Shown: positions 7,857 through 16,941, counted from the stretch's first letter. The stretch: 64,000 nt of DNA from Ornithinibacillus sp047228935 (GCF_047228935.1 NZ_JBFEGG010000001.1:1364001-1428000), one strand, 5' to 3'. Made by a program: numbers and translations. The notes: generated from the letters alone by a model not told the origin.

Positions 7857-7980
7857 ATATTTTGCACCATTATTCTTTTGAACGTAACTTTTTTTGGTCA
7901 CAAAAATTATTATATGGAGTTTGATCCTAAAAGTCAACACCTAAATCCAAATTACTAATTTACAAAATATTAAAATGTTA

Positions 7981-8003
7981 GGGTGCTTCATGCAGAAACA
8001 CCC
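7981..8003 (-). terminator. Probable terminator of the gerM-rph-ysnA-ysnB unit
   Basis: GGGTGCTT and AAACACCC form an 8-base stem with one G-U pair, just after the ysnB stop codon. The following tract (TAACATTTTAAT on the minus strand) is only moderately T-rich. Confidence 0.5.
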
Positions 8004-8014
8004 CACTTTTGTCA

Positions 8015-8524
8015 TTAAAGAGTAATACTGTATGATAACTCCTCTACCGTATCTCCTTCAACCGTTCGGAATCTAGCCTCAACCTCACGACCAGTTTTCC
8101 ATTCTAAAACACAATAAGTCTTCTCTCTCCTCATCCGAGGAAGGTGGATACTCCCTGGATTCAGGAATAGTTTATTTCCTATTTTTTCCCCTCCTGCAAT
8201 ATGAGAGTGTCCGAAACAAACTATATCCGCATTCACTTCTTCAGCACGGTAGGATAGGTTCATTAAACTCATTTTTACATTATGTAAATGACCGTGTACC
8301 ACTAAAAATGTTAATCCATTAATTTCTTTAATTATTTCTTTTGGAAAGTTACCATAGAAATCGCAATTTCCAGCTACTGTGTAAACACCCTCTAATTCTT
8401 TAGCAGACTCACTTAGCTCTGAATCACCGCAATGTAATACATAATCAGCTTTTTCTCTTTCCTTAATTAATTCTATTTCTTCTGTTAATCCGTGGCTATC
8501 ACTCATAATTACAACTTTTGTCAT
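8015..8524 (-). CDS. ysnB: Metallophosphoesterase, YfcE/YsnB family
   Basis: 169 aa. Small calcineurin-like phosphoesterase with the full set of metal-site motifs: MSDSHG near residue 8, HCGDSE near 31, GNCD near 52, VHGHLH near 75 and GHSH near 106. Such proteins hydrolyse phosphodiesters with two metal ions; the physiological substrate is unknown. It begins 12 bases after ysnA in the order gerM-rph-ysnA-ysnB, as in Bacillus subtilis, and is the last gene before a hairpin. Confidence 0.9.
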   Translation of the reverse strand: MTKVVIMSDSHGLTEEIELIKEREKADYVLHCGDSELSESAKELEGVYTVAGNCDFYGNFPKEIIKEINGLTFLVVHGHLHNVKMSLMNLSYRAEEVNADIVCFGHSHIAGGEKIGNKLFLNPGSIHLPRMRREKTYCVLEWKTGREVEARFRTVEGDTVEELSYSITL

Positions 8525-8536
8525 GATATCCCCCTA

Positions 8537-9133
8537 CTAACGTTGGTTTTGTATCCAATCCTCTAATTGAACCATCGCATTTTTACGATGACTAATTTTA
8601 TTTTTTTCTTCAGGAGTTAGTTCCGCCATTGTATGGCTGTATACTTTTGGAATAAATATCGGATCATATCCGAACCCATGGTTACCTTTTTCTTCTATTG
8701 CTATAGAGCCTTCACAATAACCTTTTTTATAAATAGTTTTCTCCCCTGGAATGGATATGGATAACACACACACAAATCGTGCAGTCCTATCTGCTTCGGG
8801 AACATTTTTTAGCTCTTCTAACACCTTTTGAATATTCTTCTTATCATCTTTCGGCTCTCCAGCATAACGAGCTGAGAATATCCCTGGCTTACCGTCAAGA
8901 GCATCAATTTCCAAGCCAGAATCATCAGCCATTACCGGGATATTTAATATATTTGCTATACCCTCGGATTTTAATGCTGCATTCTCTTCAAATGTTGAAC
9001 CGGTTTCTTCAATATCTGGCAAATCTTGAGGTAAGTCTAAAAGAGATACCGCTTTAATCCCATACCGGTCAAACAACGTTTTAAATTCTTTAGCTTTACC
9101 TTCATTTTTAGTTGCTATAATAATCTCTTTCAT
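8537..9133 (-). CDS. ysnA: XTP/dITP diphosphatase (HAM1/RdgB family)
   Basis: 198 aa. Removes non-canonical purine nucleotides (ITP, dITP, XTP) to keep them out of nucleic acids. The family signature is complete: ATKNEGKAKEF near the N-terminus, ADDSGLEIDALDGKPGIFSA in the middle (catalytic Asp region) and SHRKNAM near the end. The gene starts 12 bases after the rph stop codon. Known homologues are about 195-200 aa, so this is full length. Confidence 0.94.
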   Translation of the reverse strand: MKEIIIATKNEGKAKEFKTLFDRYGIKAVSLLDLPQDLPDIEETGSTFEENAALKSEGIANILNIPVMADDSGLEIDALDGKPGIFSARYAGEPKDDKKNIQKVLEELKNVPEADRTARFVCVLSISIPGEKTIYKKGYCEGSIAIEEKGNHGFGYDPIFIPKVYSHTMAELTPEEKNKISHRKNAMVQLEDWIQNQR

Positions 9134-9145
9134 GTCATGAACTCC

Positions 9146-9895
9146 TTATTTAACTGTTTCACCTATTCGATTAGCTAGTTCTCCGATTGCTTCCTTTTGA
9201 ATCTCAAAAATCTCACTTATTCCATCACTTGCTAACTTTAATAGGTTTTGTAATTGGACCATAGAAAAGGTAGATTCTTCACCTGTTCCTTGAATCTCTA
9301 CAAACTCACCCGAACCAGTCATAACAATATTCATATCCACATTTGCCGCTGAATCTTCCTCATAGTTTAAGTCTAATATTTCCGTTCCATCTGGTAATAT
9401 ACCTACTGAGATTGCGGCAAGGAAATCTGTAACGGGCATTTTCTTTAACACATTATTTTGTAAAAGTTTACCAAAAGCAAGAACCATTGCTACATATGCT
9501 CCTGTTATAGAGGCTGTTCTTGTACCACCATCAGCCTGAATAACATCACAATCTATCCATACCGTTCTTTCACCAATTGAATCTAAATCAACTACTGAAC
9601 GAAGCGCTCGTCCAATTAATCTTTGTATTTCCATCGTTCTTCCCGAAACTTTACCTTTAGAAGATTCACGAATATTTCTATCTTGGGTAGCACGAGGTAA
9701 CATAGCATACTCTGCTGTTATCCATCCTTTCCCCTGGCCACGCATAAAAGGAGGGACTCTATCTTCAATAGTAGCATTACAAATAACCTTTGTATCTCCC
9801 ACTTGAATAAATACAGAGCCTTCTGGATGCTTTATAAATTCTGTTGTAATCGCAATTGGTCTTAAGTTATTTACATTTCTTTGATCAGTTCTCAT
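9146..9895 (-). CDS. rph: RNase PH, tRNA 3'-end trimming exoribonuclease
   Basis: 249 aa. Phosphate-dependent 3'-5' exonuclease that trims tRNA precursors. This tRNA set lacks encoded CCA, so trimming and CCA addition are needed. Seen: N-terminal MRTDQRNVNNLRPIAI, GKGWITAEYAMLPRAT, the conserved RGQGKGW and SGRTMEIQRLIGRALR (phosphate/RNA-binding arginines), and VWIDCDVIQADGGTRTASI. Full length. Operon partner of gerM, ysnA and ysnB, as in Bacillus subtilis. Confidence 0.95.
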   Translation of the reverse strand: MRTDQRNVNNLRPIAITTEFIKHPEGSVFIQVGDTKVICNATIEDRVPPFMRGQGKGWITAEYAMLPRATQDRNIRESSKGKVSGRTMEIQRLIGRALRSVVDLDSIGERTVWIDCDVIQADGGTRTASITGAYVAMVLAFGKLLQNNVLKKMPVTDFLAAISVGILPDGTEILDLNYEEDSAANVDMNIVMTGSGEFVEIQGTGEESTFSMVQLQNLLKLASDGISEIFEIQKEAIGELANRIGETVK

Positions 9896-10020
9896 TTATT
9901 TTCCTCCTTATCAACCATTAGCTTATCATATTTTACTGGAAAGATTCACCTTATACAATTGTTTAGGATACACAAAGAAAAGGAGGTAACAGATAACTGC
10001 TCCCTCCCTTTATCTTTTAT

Positions 10021-11088
10021 TTATAATTTTTCAGATGGATTAATGGATTCTCTTGTAACTGGTTCTGAGTAGACTTCTCCGCTTTCATTTGCAATTTGCT
10101 CTACATTTTCTACTTTCACGTTCACTGCTTCAATGGTCTCTTGCTCGGTTAATGTGCGAACTAATGACTCCATCACCTCATCTGCAATAACGCCATTCTC
10201 CATATCCTTCAAGATTTCCTGGTTAAATACTAACTCAAGCACCCCACTATTTAATTTTGGTTCGTCTAGAAGCATGGTTTGCTCATTAAAAACCTGCATC
10301 AAGTTCGTTTCATATGTTGGTCCATCAATTAAAGCTTGAACGATTGCTTGGGTAATATCACCATCTTTTACTTCTACATATTGCGTAACTGGAACGAAGT
10401 ATTGATTGTCATCATGTTCTGTCGGGAAATACATTGTTACAGCTTTACTATTTATATAGTCAACGGTATCGGATTGGACAATGTTAATTCCGTTTGCCCG
10501 AGAATATCCATTTGCAATTGGAGTGCCGTTTACAGGCATTGCTTTTAAATCTTCTCCATTAATACGAAGCTTCACTCGATCAATATTATCAAATTGAGTT
10601 AACGTAAACGTCATTGCTTCTAAGATCTGGTGTTCTTCCTCTGTACCATATTCTGCAAATTCCTCAGATAAATCTACCGTAATCGTACCTTCAGCGATAT
10701 CAAGGCCGAGAATTTCTGTACCTGCCGGTAGTACTGCTTGAAATCCATTCGGTAATAATGCTGTTACTGGGCCATCCTTAACCATATACTCTAATACTTG
10801 AGATGCAACTTCCTTTGTTTCAGGTACTGGCAGTTCAAGCGTTTGTGGGGCTACCAATCCATTTGAATCTAACAAGAATAATTGACGACTTACTGTTTGA
10901 CCTGTTTCATCTGTATCCTCGTTTTCACTTTCATCACTTTCTGAAGACTGATTATCCTGTCCGTCAACTGCTTCAGCATTTGGCGGCGGATCCATATCAG
11001 GTAAAGATTGTTCTCCTTGAAAACATCCCGTTAAAAACAGTAACGTACACAAAGTAGTCATTACCAATAGCACTATTCGCTTTCTCAT
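10021..11088 (-). CDS. gerM: Spore germination lipoprotein GerM
   Basis: 355 aa. A lipoprotein signal peptide ends in FLTGC with the lipidated Cys at residue 22. An acidic linker (about 25-65, DQNQ/ESDESENEDTDET) is followed by two GerMN domains (about 75-190 and 215-335). GerM is needed for normal sporulation and germination in Bacillus subtilis and is anchored to membranes in the spore-forming cell. Located between murI/racE and rph, as in Bacillus subtilis. The 125-base gap before rph contains no gene. Confidence 0.9.
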   Translation of the reverse strand: MRKRIVLLVMTTLCTLLFLTGCFQGEQSLPDMDPPPNAEAVDGQDNQSSESDESENEDTDETGQTVSRQLFLLDSNGLVAPQTLELPVPETKEVASQVLEYMVKDGPVTALLPNGFQAVLPAGTEILGLDIAEGTITVDLSEEFAEYGTEEEHQILEAMTFTLTQFDNIDRVKLRINGEDLKAMPVNGTPIANGYSRANGINIVQSDTVDYINSKAVTMYFPTEHDDNQYFVPVTQYVEVKDGDITQAIVQALIDGPTYETNLMQVFNEQTMLLDEPKLNSGVLELVFNQEILKDMENGVIADEVMESLVRTLTEQETIEAVNVKVENVEQIANESGEVYSEPVTRESINPSEKL

Positions 11089-11259
11089 GTCATTCCCTCC
11101 TACGATGGTTTGTACTACTATGTATACGAGCCCATCAACTAAATTAGACCTGAAGTATAAAATTTGTGGACAAATTTTTATTAATACAAAAAAGGGCTAA
11201 CTCCCGCAATATAACAAATTAGTTTTGTTATCACGAAGAGTAGACCTACTACTCGGAAA

Positions 11260-12072
11260 TTATATAACAGCCTTTTCAATAGAAACAGATCTTAAATTTT
11301 CAATTGAGCTATTAAATATCCTATTTGTTAATGAAGTAAATATATCAATATCACCAGTTGTAAAAAATTGATGATGACAATGTTCTAATCCATCATTTAA
11401 CATTTGATTTATTTCTAGTATCGTGCTAGTTTCTCTAGCAGTCTCTTCACTCGAAGAAATCAATGTTACTTGTGGTCCAACCACTTCCTGAATTACATCT
11501 TTTAATAACGGATAATGCGTACAACCTAATATAAGTGTATCCATATCAGGGAAGTCTTTTAATGGATATAGAGCATCTGCAACCGTTAACCTCGCAATCT
11601 CCCCTGACAACATTCCTTGTTCTACCATTGGTACAAATGTCGGACAAGCAAGTGAAGAAATATAAAGTTCCGGTTTAATCATATTTAGTGCTTCCGTATA
11701 AGCATTACTACGGATAGTCCCTTCCGTACCAATAATACCAACATGGTCATTTAACGTTGATTTAATTGCTGCACGAGCACCTGGTTGGATGACACCAACT
11801 ACTGGTATAGTTAGTTGATTTTGTAATTCATTAAGCGTATATGCTGTAGCTGTATTACAGGCTATAACTAACATTTTAATATCTTTTGTTAATAAGAATT
11901 CGACCATTTCCCAAGTAAACCTTCGTATTTCCTCTGAAGTTCTTGGACCATATGGACACCTTAGTGTATCTCCAAGATAAATAAGTTTCTCCCTTGGAAG
12001 TTGTCTCATTAATTCATGTACGACTGTTAAACCACCGACCCCAGAGTCGATGACACCGATTGGTTTATTCAA
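11260..12072 (-). CDS. murI: Glutamate racemase
   Basis: 270 aa. Makes D-glutamate for peptidoglycan (and, in some Bacilli, for poly-gamma-glutamate). Both catalytic cysteines are present: ACNTATA with Cys72, and LGCTHYPLL near 185. N-terminal VIDSGVGGLTV and LGDTLRCPYGPR are family signatures. It lies downstream of the MarR gene (24-base gap) and upstream of gerM, the position of racE in Bacillus subtilis. Downstream, the 171-base gap to gerM contains several short hairpins (for example 11211-11232) but no convincing terminator. Confidence 0.94.
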   Translation of the reverse strand: MNKPIGVIDSGVGGLTVVHELMRQLPREKLIYLGDTLRCPYGPRTSEEIRRFTWEMVEFLLTKDIKMLVIACNTATAYTLNELQNQLTIPVVGVIQPGARAAIKSTLNDHVGIIGTEGTIRSNAYTEALNMIKPELYISSLACPTFVPMVEQGMLSGEIARLTVADALYPLKDFPDMDTLILGCTHYPLLKDVIQEVVGPQVTLISSSEETARETSTILEINQMLNDGLEHCHHQFFTTGDIDIFTSLTNRIFNSSIENLRSVSIEKAVI

Positions 12073-12095
12073 TTAAATTCGCCTCTTCTAAGATG

Positions 12096-12548
12096 TTATT
12101 TTTCATTTATACTTTTCATTTGTGCATGAAGTAAATCAAGAAGTTCTATAAGAGTTGTCGTTTGTTCTTCGGTAAAATTCTCTAGCACATTATTTAAATA
12201 CTCTTGACGCTTTAAAATAACTTCTTCAATAATTCGATGTCCTTTTTCTAAAACATGAATACGTACTACTCGTCGATCGTTCGTATCCCGTACACGTTCT
12301 ACTAAATCATTTTTTTCCATCCTATCCACTAAATCGGTAGTGGTACTAAACGCTAACCCATTTTTTGCAGATAGTTCTCCAATCGTTAAGTCACCTTCTT
12401 CTTTTAACCATTGAAGAGCAATGAATTGAGGATTTGTAATCGGATAATTATTAAGTATTTTACGGCCATTTTGTTTTATTGCACCCGAAATATGTCGGAG
12501 TTTTTTTTCTAACTTTGCAATTTGTTCTGCTGAAATATTATATACCAA
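12096..12548 (-). CDS. ysmB: MarR-family transcriptional regulator, YsmB-like
   Basis: 150 aa from a TTG start. The winged helix-turn-helix is seen at about residues 45-105 (PITNPQFIALQWLKEEGDLT, then LAFSTTTDLVDRMEKNDLVE and the wing DRRVVRIHVLEKG). The TTG at 12548 is preferred because AGGAGG lies 7 bases upstream; an in-frame ATG at 12584 has no such site and would add residues that read through the ribosome binding site. Located before racE and divergent from gerE, as ysmB in Bacillus subtilis. Ligand and targets unknown. Confidence 0.85.
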   Translation of the reverse strand: MVYNISAEQIAKLEKKLRHISGAIKQNGRKILNNYPITNPQFIALQWLKEEGDLTIGELSAKNGLAFSTTTDLVDRMEKNDLVERVRDTNDRRVVRIHVLEKGHRIIEEVILKRQEYLNNVLENFTEEQTTTLIELLDLLHAQMKSINEK

Positions 12549-12692
12549 GACCTTACCTCCTGAACTTCCATTCAATATAGTCATATTTTATCATAAAAGC
12601 TCGAAAAACTTATGATTTTTTTCAAAAACTATAGTATTTAGTGGAAAAAATGGTGTATATTAATATATTTTTTTCATTCAAGAAATGTGCGC

Positions 12693-12719
12693 ACCGTTTA
12701 TTCTTCATCACATAAGCTA
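12693..12719 (+). promoter_or_regulatory. Candidate sigma-K promoter of gerE
   Basis: AC at 12693-12694 followed after 16 bases by CATAAGCTA (12711-12719) matches the sigma-K pattern AC...CATA-N3-TA. It lies about 62 bases before the gerE start, and gerE of Bacillus subtilis is known to be transcribed by sigma-K in the mother cell. Confidence 0.65.
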
Positions 12720-12780
12720 TTAGTGACTAAATAATTACCCTCAAGTCTGCAGCTCTATGACAGCAAGGAGGGGTTAACAT

Positions 12781-13005
12781 TTGAAGGACAACGAGTACAA
12801 ACCGAAGCAATTATTGACTAAACGTGAAAAAGAAGTATTCGAGCTCTTAGTTCAGGACAAAACAACAAAAGAAATTGCCCAGGAATTGTTTATATCTGAA
12901 AAAACTGTCCGTAACCATATTTCAAATGCTATGCAAAAATTAGGAGTCAAGGGGCGTTCACAGGCAGTTGTAGAGCTCATCCGCATGGGTGAATTAAAGC
13001 TCTAG
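12781..13005 (+). CDS. gerE: GerE, LuxR-type regulator of late spore-coat genes
   Basis: 74 aa, only the DNA-binding domain of the LuxR/FixJ family. LTKREKEVFELLVQDKTTKE and KTVRNHISNAMQKLG are the four-helix GerE-type HTH. It controls the last mother-cell genes of spore coat assembly. TTG start with AGGAGGGG about 8 bases upstream. A sigma-K-like promoter precedes it and a bidirectional terminator follows. Same length as Bacillus subtilis GerE (74). Confidence 0.95.
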   Translation: MKDNEYKPKQLLTKREKEVFELLVQDKTTKEIAQELFISEKTVRNHISNAMQKLGVKGRSQAVVELIRMGELKL

Positions 13006-13040
13006 AAAAAACCGACTTTCCTTTACAGGAAGTCGGTTTT
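13006..13040. terminator. Bidirectional terminator between gerE and the thioesterase gene
   Basis: AAAACCGACTT (about 13008-13018) pairs with AAGTCGGTTTT (13030-13040). A-rich and T-rich flanks on both sides serve both converging genes. Confidence 0.85.
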
Positions 13041-13044
13041 ATAG

Positions 13045-13494
13045 TTATTTAGATGCTGCCAATAATTTCTCCTTAAGACTTACGCCAAGCTTAAGTGGTT
13101 TTCCAGTAGATGGATCAATGTACACTATTCTCCCTCTTCCTGTTAAACAAACTTCCTCATGTTGATTGACACCCATATAGTGAATATCAAATGAGGTGTT
13201 TCCAATGTGCGCTGCTTTAACATATAGTCTGAGGCTATCTTGGAAGAATAATTGCTTTAAGTAATCACATTGCAAATCAGCAACGATAGGAATACCTTCA
13301 GTATGACTCGAGTTTTCAAACAGCCCAACAGACTTTAAATACTCAATCCGTGCTTCTTCAAAGTAAATAAACGGACTAACGTTATTAACATGCCCAAACA
13401 TATCTGTTTCTGAAAAACGAATTCGAACCGGTATAGAAAAGGAAAATTCTCCTTTCCACACCTCAAAATCTTCAATATATGAAATTTTCCTCAT
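13045..13494 (-). CDS. ysmA: Acyl-CoA thioesterase of the hot-dog (4HBT) family, YsmA-like
   Basis: 149 aa. RFSETDMFGHVNNVSPFIYF is the typical 4HBT active-site segment, with the Asp in ETDMFGHVN acting as catalytic residue in related enzymes. It probably hydrolyses acyl-CoA thioesters; the acyl chain is unknown. It lies between gerE and sdhB, as ysmA does in Bacillus subtilis. It has its own ribosome binding site (GGGAGAG) and is separated from sdhB by the sdh terminator, so it is probably transcribed separately. Confidence 0.88.
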   Translation of the reverse strand: MRKISYIEDFEVWKGEFSFSIPVRIRFSETDMFGHVNNVSPFIYFEEARIEYLKSVGLFENSSHTEGIPIVADLQCDYLKQLFFQDSLRLYVKAAHIGNTSFDIHYMGVNQHEEVCLTGRGRIVYIDPSTGKPLKLGVSLKEKLLAASK

Positions 13495-13520
13495 GTGTTA
13501 ACTCTCCCCACTTTATGTGA

Positions 13521-13553
13521 AAAAGACCCCTACCAAAGTCTCGGTAAGGGTCT
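13521..13553 (-). terminator. Rho-independent terminator of the sdhCAB operon
   Basis: AGACCCCTACC and GGTAAGGGTCT form a stem with one mismatch. On the minus strand it follows the sdhB stop codon by 16 bases and ends in TCTTTTTC. Confidence 0.8.
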
Positions 13554-13568
13554 GGTTGTAAGTTATTA

Positions 13569-14333
13569 TTAATGTGCGTTATCGCTACCAAAGAAATTTT
13601 TAAATGATTGTACAGTAGCTGCACGGTTCATTGCTGCGATAGAAGTTGTTAATGGAATTCCTTTTGGACAAACTTGGACACAGTTTTGTGCGTTCCCACA
13701 ACCAACTAGTCCTCCTTCTTCCATTAAACCTTCTAATCTTTCACTTGCATTCATCTCACCTGTAGGGTGTGAGTTGAATAAACGAGCTTGAGAGATTGCA
13801 GCAGGTCCAATGAAATTGGATTTATCATTAACATTTGGACAAGCTTCTAAGCATACCCCACAAGTCATACATTTTGAAAGTTCATAAGCCCATTGACGTT
13901 TTTTCTCTGGCATACGAGGACCAGGCCCTAAATCATAGGATCCATCAATAGGAATCCAGGCTTTAACTTGTTTTAGTGCATCAAACATACGTTCACGATC
14001 GATAACTAAATCACGTACAACTGGAAATGTTGACATTGGCTCTAAACGGATTGGTTGCTCTAATTCATCAACTAAAGCAGCACAAGATTGTCTAGGCACT
14101 CCATTTATCACCATTGAACATGCACCACAAACCTCTTCTAAACAGTTCATATCCCATGCTACTGGGGTCGTTTTTTCCCCTTTTGTATTAACGGGATTTT
14201 TACGAATTTCCATTAACCCAGAAATAACATTCATGTTCTTACGATACGGAACTTCAAATGTTTCCTGATATGGAGCAGTATCCGGGCTATCTTGACGCGT
14301 AATAATAAATGTAACAGTCTTTTGTTCAGCCAT
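13569..14333 (-). CDS. sdhB: Succinate dehydrogenase iron-sulfur subunit
   Basis: 254 aa. Passes electrons from the flavoprotein to the membrane quinone site. Cysteine clusters are complete: CLEEVCGAC plus a later Cys for the 2Fe-2S centre (about residues 65-85), CMTCGVCLEACP for the 4Fe-4S centre (about 154-165), and CGNAQNCVQVCPKG for the 3Fe-4S centre (about 212-226). Third gene of sdhCAB, 33 bases after sdhA, with a terminator directly downstream. Confidence 0.96.
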   Translation of the reverse strand: MAEQKTVTFIITRQDSPDTAPYQETFEVPYRKNMNVISGLMEIRKNPVNTKGEKTTPVAWDMNCLEEVCGACSMVINGVPRQSCAALVDELEQPIRLEPMSTFPVVRDLVIDRERMFDALKQVKAWIPIDGSYDLGPGPRMPEKKRQWAYELSKCMTCGVCLEACPNVNDKSNFIGPAAISQARLFNSHPTGEMNASERLEGLMEEGGLVGCGNAQNCVQVCPKGIPLTTSIAAMNRAATVQSFKNFFGSDNAH

Positions 14334-14366
14334 TTTCAGTTTACTCCCTTCGCTATTTTTTACGTT

Positions 14367-16118
14367 TTAGTGCTTTTTCGTGTAATCACGTTTACGTGGC
14401 GGAATTAAGGATACATCGACTTCTTCATAAGAGAATTTTGGTCCATTTTCTTTTGCATCAAATTCTGCAATCGTAGTCTTTAACCATTCCTCATCATTAC
14501 GTTCAGGGAATTCCGGCTTATAATGTGCACCACGACTTTCATTACGGTTATAAGCACCAATCGTAATAACACGCGCTAAGTGAAGCATATTTTTAAGCTG
14601 ACGAGTAAACATTACGCCTTGGTTGTTCCAACGAGAAGTATCGTTGATATTGATATTTCCCCAGCGTTCTAGTAATTCTTGAATTTTTTCGTCTGTTTTT
14701 AATAGTTTCGCATTTTCACGTACTACTGTAACATTATCTGTCATCCATTCGCCAAGCTCTTGGTGAATCTGATAAGCATTTTCTTCACCACTCATGTTCA
14801 TTAGAGCTTCAAACTTCTCTTCTTCTTCTTTAACACGATTTTCATAAAGACTAGAATCTAAGTCTTCCACATGTTTAGATAATCCTTCAACATATTCAAT
14901 TGCTTTAGGACCTGCTACCATACCACCGTAAATTGCCGATAGTAAAGAGTTGGCACCTAATCGGTTAGCTCCGTGCTGTGAATAATCACATTCTCCAGCA
15001 GCGAATATTCCAGGAATACTTGTCATTTGATTGTAGTCAACCCATAAACCACCCATTGAATAGTGAACAGCAGGGAAAATCTTCATTGGAACTTTACGTG
15101 GATCTTCTCCTACGAATTTTTCATAGATTTCAATGATTCCACCAAGTTTAATATCAAGTTCTTTTGGATCTTTATGAGAAAGGTCAAGGTAAACCATGTT
15201 CTCACCATTGATCCCCAGTTTTTGATTAACACAAACATCAAAAATTTCACGAGTTGCAATGTCACGTGGAACTAGGTTACCGTATGCAGGGTATTTTTCT
15301 TCTAAGAAATACCAAGGTTCACCATCTTTATAAGTCCAAACACGTCCACCTTCACCACGAGCAGATTCACTCATAAGACGTAGCTTATCGTCTCCTGGAA
15401 TTGCAGTAGGGTGGATTTGGATGAATTCACCGTTAGCATATTTTGCACCTTGTTGATACAAAATACTTGCAGCAGATCCAGTATTAATCATAGAGTTAGT
15501 GGATTTACCAAAGATAATCCCTGGTCCACCAGTTGCCATAATCGTTGCATCTGACGGGAATGACTTAATTTCATGTGTCTTCATGTCTTGTGCGACAATA
15601 CCACGTCCAACACCTTCTTCATCAAGAACTGCACCTAGGAATTCCCATCCTTCATATTTCGTTACTAAGCCTTCTACTTCATAGCGTCGTACTTGTTCAT
15701 CCAATGCATATAATAATTGCTGACCTGTTGTTGCCCCAGCAAAAGCAGTACGGTGATGTTGTGTACCACCAAAACGACGGAAATCAAGTAGACCTTCTGG
15801 TGTACGGTTAAACATTACCCCCATTCGGTCTAACATATTGATTATTCCTGGTGCTGCTTCACACATTGCTTTTACAGGTGGTTGGTTTGCTAAGAAGTCT
15901 CCTCCATACACCGTATCGTCAAAATGGAGCCAAGGAGAATCTCCTTCCCCTTTCGTGTTAACGGCACCATTGATACCACCTTGGGCACATACAGAGTGAG
16001 AACGTTTTACAGGAACTATTGAAAATAGGTCAACGCTTACACCAGCTTCGGCAGCTTTAATAGTTGCCATAAGACCAGCTAAGCCTCCGCCTACTATAGC
16101 AATTTTACGGTTACTCAT
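14367..16118 (-). CDS. sdhA: Succinate dehydrogenase flavoprotein subunit
   Basis: 583 aa. Oxidises succinate to fumarate with covalently bound FAD. Seen: dinucleotide-binding IVGGGLAGLMA at the N-terminus, SHSVCAQGGINGAVN (FAD-linking His region), QIHPTAIPG, SARGEGGRVW, VHYSMGGLWVD and HGANRLGANSLLSAIYGG. Length fits the Bacillus-type enzyme (586 in Bacillus subtilis). It starts 28 bases after sdhC. Confidence 0.96.
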   Translation of the reverse strand: MSNRKIAIVGGGLAGLMATIKAAEAGVSVDLFSIVPVKRSHSVCAQGGINGAVNTKGEGDSPWLHFDDTVYGGDFLANQPPVKAMCEAAPGIINMLDRMGVMFNRTPEGLLDFRRFGGTQHHRTAFAGATTGQQLLYALDEQVRRYEVEGLVTKYEGWEFLGAVLDEEGVGRGIVAQDMKTHEIKSFPSDATIMATGGPGIIFGKSTNSMINTGSAASILYQQGAKYANGEFIQIHPTAIPGDDKLRLMSESARGEGGRVWTYKDGEPWYFLEEKYPAYGNLVPRDIATREIFDVCVNQKLGINGENMVYLDLSHKDPKELDIKLGGIIEIYEKFVGEDPRKVPMKIFPAVHYSMGGLWVDYNQMTSIPGIFAAGECDYSQHGANRLGANSLLSAIYGGMVAGPKAIEYVEGLSKHVEDLDSSLYENRVKEEEEKFEALMNMSGEENAYQIHQELGEWMTDNVTVVRENAKLLKTDEKIQELLERWGNININDTSRWNNQGVMFTRQLKNMLHLARVITIGAYNRNESRGAHYKPEFPERNDEEWLKTTIAEFDAKENGPKFSYEEVDVSLIPPRKRDYTKKH

Positions 16119-16146
16119 TATGAAAACTCACTCCTTCTCTCTTTTC

Positions 16147-16764
16147 TTACACTCCATAAGCAAAAGTAATTAGTGTTCTAATACCGATATAACTCACTAC
16201 TAAAAATACGATTAAAGTAGCATATGTAACAATTTTTTGTGATCTTGGTGATTGTGCAATACCCCAAGAAACGAAGAAGCCCCATAATCCATTGGAGAAA
16301 TGGAATACAGCAGAAAGAACACCAATAACATAAAACCAGAACATTACTGGATTCGTTAAAATTCCTTCCATAAGGCTATAATCTAGAGGCGCTCCTAGAG
16401 CCACTTGCACACGTGTTTCAAAAACATGCCATGCAATAAATACTAACGTAATAATTCCTGATATACGTTGCAAATAGAACAACCAGTTACGTACGAAACC
16501 GTAACGTCTTACATTGTTTTTTGCAACAAATACAATATAAACCCCTAAAATTGCATGGAATAAAATTGGTAAGTAAATGATAAAGATTTCTAATGCTAGT
16601 ACGAATGGAAGATTATGCATAAAACTAGCTGCTTTATTAAAACTTTCCTCTCCATACACTGCAAAATGGTTAATTACTAAGTGTTGAACCATAAATAATC
16701 CGATTGGAACTACACCTAATAAAGAGTGTAACCTTCTGTAAAAATACTCCCTATGCTCCGCCAT
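16147..16764 (-). CDS. sdhC: Succinate dehydrogenase cytochrome b558 membrane anchor
   Basis: 205 aa with five hydrophobic segments (about residues 15-35, 55-80, 95-115, 140-160 and 178-198). This is the single-subunit di-haem anchor of the Bacillus-type enzyme. Candidate haem-ligand histidines are in MVQHLVINH, FHAILG, AWHVFE and FHFSNGLWG. A strong site AAGGGGGG precedes the ATG. First gene of sdhCAB. A near-match to a CcpA site lies about 160 bases upstream. Confidence 0.95.
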   Translation of the reverse strand: MAEHREYFYRRLHSLLGVVPIGLFMVQHLVINHFAVYGEESFNKAASFMHNLPFVLALEIFIIYLPILFHAILGVYIVFVAKNNVRRYGFVRNWLFYLQRISGIITLVFIAWHVFETRVQVALGAPLDYSLMEGILTNPVMFWFYVIGVLSAVFHFSNGLWGFFVSWGIAQSPRSQKIVTYATLIVFLVVSYIGIRTLITFAYGV

Positions 16765-16925
16765 GTGATACCCCCCTTAGTTCTTCTGATGATTTAGTAA
16801 ATAGTCTGACATTTTAGACGAAATAAAACATCAATATTTTCACTAAAATGTACAATTTGCAACATGTTTATTGTACGACTAACTCTAATTAGCGTCAAGA
16901 AAAGGCCACCTAATTTTTTTCCTAA

Positions 16926-16941
16926 TTTAAATCGCTTTCAA
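16926..16941 (-). promoter_or_regulatory. Candidate CcpA (cre) site upstream of sdhC
   Basis: TTGAAAGCGATTTAAA on the minus strand matches the relaxed cre pattern WTGNAANCGNWNNCW except for A in place of the conserved C. It lies between sdhC and the divergent yslB and could act on either. Sequence match only. Confidence 0.3.

Noticed and set aside
7369..7924. Plus-strand open frames of 113 and 85 codons across the tRNA genes and the 157-bp repeats
   Set aside because: They run through tRNA genes and their copies, repeat the same peptide because of the tandem repeat, and have no ribosome binding site.
11185..11255. Terminator between murI and gerM
   Set aside because: Several short inverted repeats exist, but none combines a stable stem with a T run at the right place.
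15063..15811. Several plus-strand frames inside sdhA
   Set aside because: Antisense to a clear, conserved gene and of low-complexity composition.
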